From Acidobacteriota bacterium (GTDB taxonomy: Bacteria; Acidobacteriota; Terriglobia; 20CM-2-55-15): a stretch of DNA of 64,000 nt. Both the position numbers and the translations under genes were made by a program. Shown here piece after piece: positions 61,916 through 64,000 of this stretch; the stretch's first letter is position 1, and every line of letters starts with the position of its first letter. The notes under the pieces are model-generated. The model made no database searches. It was not told the origin of the DNA and saw nothing but the letters and a program-made list of their open reading frames with translations. The DNA is taken from the NCBI GenBank assembly GCA_022821145.1, contig JAJEEE010000025.1, positions 82,050 through 146,049 of the forward strand, given 5' to 3'.

Positions 61916-62908
61916 ATGGGGAGCGTTCCAGCTTCGTCGAGCGGCCCGGCTGTTTCCGGCCGTTCGGGACGCGCCCCGGATCTCGCCGTCGAAATCGCCG
62001 GAATCGTGTTCCCGAACCCCGTCCTGCTGGCCAGCGGCACGGCAGGCTACGGCGACGAACTGGCCGGGCTGATCGACCTGCGGCGCGTGGGCGGCATCGC
62101 CGTCAAGGGCACGTCCCCGGAACCCATCGAAGGCCATCCCCCGCCGCGCCTGTTCCCGACACCCTCGGGAATTTTGAATGCCATCGGCCTGCAGAACGTG
62201 GGGGTGGACCGATTCATCGTCGAGAAAATGCCCTTCCTCCGGGCCGCGGGTTGCCCGGTCGTCGTGAACGTCTTCGGGTCGACGATCGAGGACTACGGGA
62301 CCGTCATACGCAAGCTGAACGACTGCGACGGCATCGCCGCCTACGAACTGAACGTCTCCTGCCCGAACACGGAGGAAGGCGGCATCGCCTTCGGCTCGAG
62401 CGCCGGGTCCATCCGCAACCTCGTCGGTCGGACGCGCGCCGCCTCGGCACGGCCCCTATGGGTCAAGCTTTCCCCCAACGTGACCGATATCGCCGCGATG
62501 GCGCGCGCCGCCGAGGAGGCCGGCGCCGACGCGCTGACCGTCGCCAACACCTATTTGGCGATGGCGATCGATCCGGAGACTTACGAACCGCGTATCCGGA
62601 ACGTCACGGCGGGGTTGTCGGGACCCGCGATTCGCCCCATCACGCTTCGGCTCGTCTACCAGTGCCGCCAGGCCGTGGGGATCCCGATCATCGGTCTGGG
62701 CGGCATCGAGCGCGGCGTGGACGCCGTGGAATACCTTCTGGCAGGCGCTTCGGCGGTTCAGGTGGGAACGGCCAGTTTCAAGGATCCCCGCGCCTCGATC
62801 CGCGTGATCGAGGAGCTTGCGGACTTCCTCGCCAGGAAGCGCCTGAGTTCGGTCGCGGATCTGGTCGGCCGGGTGAAGACGGCGTCGTTCGGAGCGCGTC
62901 GATCATAG
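61916..62908 (+). CDS. pyrD: Dihydroorotate dehydrogenase, class 1B catalytic subunit
   Basis: The 330-residue FMN enzyme oxidises dihydroorotate to orotate. Class 1B marks are PVLLASGTAGYG, GIAVKGTSPEPIEGHPPPRL (20 residues), the catalytic Cys in NVSCPNTEEGG, and IGLGGIERGVDAVEYLLAGA (20 residues). It should pair with a PyrK electron-transfer subunit, not present in this window. The first ~20 residues are a Ser/Gly-rich extension. It is divergent from pyrR. Confidence 0.95.
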   Translation: MGSVPASSSGPAVSGRSGRAPDLAVEIAGIVFPNPVLLASGTAGYGDELAGLIDLRRVGGIAVKGTSPEPIEGHPPPRLFPTPSGILNAIGLQNVGVDRFIVEKMPFLRAAGCPVVVNVFGSTIEDYGTVIRKLNDCDGIAAYELNVSCPNTEEGGIAFGSSAGSIRNLVGRTRAASARPLWVKLSPNVTDIAAMARAAEEAGADALTVANTYLAMAIDPETYEPRIRNVTAGLSGPAIRPITLRLVYQCRQAVGIPIIGLGGIERGVDAVEYLLAGASAVQVGTASFKDPRASIRVIEELADFLARKRLSSVADLVGRVKTASFGARRS

Positions 62909-62968
62909 CGGCGTCTCCTCCTTTCGCGGCGCGTCCGCGGCATGCCCTCGAACTCTCACGAGGCACCG

Positions 62969-63505
62969 TTATCCGGCGCCCTGAAACAGCCGGATTCCCG
63001 CGATGCCGGCCGCCCCGGCGTCCCGGATCCGCGCCGCGTTTTCCGTCGTGACGCCGCCGATGGCGTAGACGGGGGTCCGGACGGCGCGGACCGCCTCTCT
63101 GAGCGCGTCGACGCCCACCGCGGTCTTTCCGGGGGTATCGAACACGGGACCGAACACGATGAAGTCGGCGCCCCCGGCCGCGGCGCGCCGGACTTCATCG
63201 AGCGCATGCGTCGAAACGCCGACCCGTCCGATCCAACCGCGGACCGCCGCCGCCGGCAGGCCGTCCCCGGGCAGGTGAACACCGGCGGCGCCGGCCGCCA
63301 GAGCCACATCCAACCGGTCGTTGACGAGCACCTCGGTCGGCGAGTTCCGGGCCAGGCCCACGACATGGCGGACCAGCTCCAGGAGACGTCTGGCGTCCAG
63401 GTCCTTCTCCCGCACCTGAATCATGTCCACGCCGTCGGCCACCGCGCGGCGGGCGCACGCGATCACGTCTCCGCGAGTGCGGTCCGTGACGTAGCAGCGC
63501 CGCAA
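62969..63505 (-). CDS. thiE: Thiamine-phosphate synthase-like protein
   Basis: The 178-residue TIM-barrel protein joins the thiazole and pyrimidine parts of thiamine. Motifs: CYVTDR, DMIQVREKDLDARRL, VLVNDRLDVALAAGAAGVHL (20 residues), STHALDEVRRA, DFIVFGPVFDTPGK, VYAIGGVTTENA. It is somewhat shorter than typical ThiE (~210). The start is TTG 63505, with GAGG overlapping the stop of the gene before; no ATG fits. Some short ThiE-like proteins are TenI, an isomerase, so that is the alternative. Confidence 0.85.
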   Translation of the reverse strand: MRRCYVTDRTRGDVIACARRAVADGVDMIQVREKDLDARRLLELVRHVVGLARNSPTEVLVNDRLDVALAAGAAGVHLPGDGLPAAAVRGWIGRVGVSTHALDEVRRAAAGGADFIVFGPVFDTPGKTAVGVDALREAVRAVRTPVYAIGGVTTENAARIRDAGAAGIAGIRLFQGAG

Positions 63506-63512
63506 CGCGGCC

Positions 63513-63752
63513 TCACGCGCGACGCGGCCGGAAGAAACGACGCGCCGCGGAAACGCCGATCAGGAAGTTCAGACAACCCAGGGCCGCAACGCCGCCGCGG
63601 ATGAGGGGATGCAGCATGAACGCCCGCGATTCCGGGACGTAGGCAAAGAGGAGGTTACTTTCCCAGAGTTCGGTCCAGGGAACGATGATCAGAAAGGCCG
63701 CCAACTCGAAGCAGAACAGGATGGCCACGATTTCGATGGCTCGATTCGTCAC
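63513..63752 (-). CDS. Small two-helix membrane protein, unknown function
   Basis: The 79-residue protein has two hydrophobic segments (IVAILFCFELAAFLIIVPW and GGVAALGCLNFLIGVSAA) joined by a short loop. It ends in a basic tail. I recognise no named family. GTG 63752 is the likely start. It sits between rplS and thiE on one strand and probably shares a transcript with them. Confidence 0.55.
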   Translation of the reverse strand: MTNRAIEIVAILFCFELAAFLIIVPWTELWESNLLFAYVPESRAFMLHPLIRGGVAALGCLNFLIGVSAARRFFRPRRA

Positions 63753-63785
63753 GACGGCAGAGGATCCGGCCGCGCGGTCGGACGG

Positions 63786-64000
63786 CTATCGCTTGAGTTC
63801 CTTGATCCGAGCCGCCTTCCCACGCAGCGCCCGCACGTAGTAGAGCTTTCCGCGCCGGACCCGGCCGCGCCGGACCAACTCGATACGGTCGATCACTTTC
63901 GAATGGAGAGGAAACACGCGCTCGACGCCGTGCCCGAACGAGATCTTCCGAACCGTGAACGTCTCCCGCACGCCCCCGTGCTTCCGCGCGATGCAGACGC
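63786..64000 (-). CDS. rplS: 50S ribosomal protein L19 (partial, N-terminus outside window)
   Basis: The minus strand is open from the window end to the stop at 63786, giving 70 codons. The sequence [20 protein letters not shown], then [19 protein letters not shown] and [20 protein letters not shown], is the conserved C-terminal two-thirds of L19, located at the 30S-50S interface. The start lies beyond base 64000. Confidence 0.97.
   Translation of the reverse strand, partial: VCIARKHGGVRETFTVRKISFGHGVERVFPLHSKVIDRIELVRRGRVRRGKLYYVRALRGKAARIKELKR

Overview
This is a GC-rich chromosomal stretch from a free-living or host-associated Gram-negative bacterium. The mix of outer-membrane barrels, several cytochrome-free PQQ dehydrogenases, DUF6152-type secreted proteins, a giant sigma54 activator and the housekeeping gene order suggests an acidobacterium (Vicinamibacteria-like). 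That placement is an inference from gene content; the window has no rRNA. No insertion sequence, prophage or CRISPR array was seen.

Left part (1-16 kb): an exported catabolic region. It holds outer-membrane proteins, a GH105-like hydrolase with a degenerate carboxypeptidase-like N-terminus, a metallo-beta-lactamase-fold lipoprotein, and two related cassettes. Cassette 1 is DUF6152 + two paralogous secreted proteins + PQQ dehydrogenase. Cassette 2 is PQQ dehydrogenase + a single protein that fuses DUF6152 to the same partner family. A diheme cytochrome c and a secreted VOC protein follow. Toxin-antitoxin modules sit at 9.4 kb and 16.1 kb, with an orphan HigA at 27.3 kb.

Middle part (17-42 kb): an O-methyltransferase; a very large CPBP-family membrane protein; a SelW-like selenoprotein with an in-frame UGA (21028-21255, minus strand); a second diheme cytochrome; an AttEFGH-like ABC system with a NUDIX gene; and a 1695-residue regulator joining a kinase-dead kinase domain, an AAA ATPase, TPRs, GAF and a sigma54 AAA+ domain. 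The regulator has a plausible sigma54 promoter and upstream inverted repeats. Next come a Gld-like ABC exporter operon, a terminator-ended structured non-coding stretch, an ECF sigma/Spy-like operon, lysA, and a TPR/ECF/anti-sigma operon.

Right part (43-64 kb): core metabolism and information processing. It holds purH, selA (which fits the selenoprotein), efp, a Xaa-Pro peptidase, a UbiA/MqnP-like prenyltransferase, larB, dnaG, rpoD, a CAU-anticodon tRNA, a zinc-ribbon protein, an RNase HI-like protein, leuS, pyrC-pyrB-pyrR divergent from pyrD, thiE, a small membrane protein and rplS (cut by the window end).

The most notable points are the UGA-containing selenoprotein together with selA, the self-contained sigma54 regulatory locus at 28-33.4 kb, the duplicated/fused PQQ-DUF6152 cassettes, arginine-glycine-rich tracts confined to exported proteins, and several genes whose -10 box lies 6-9 nt before the start codon, which suggests leaderless mRNAs.
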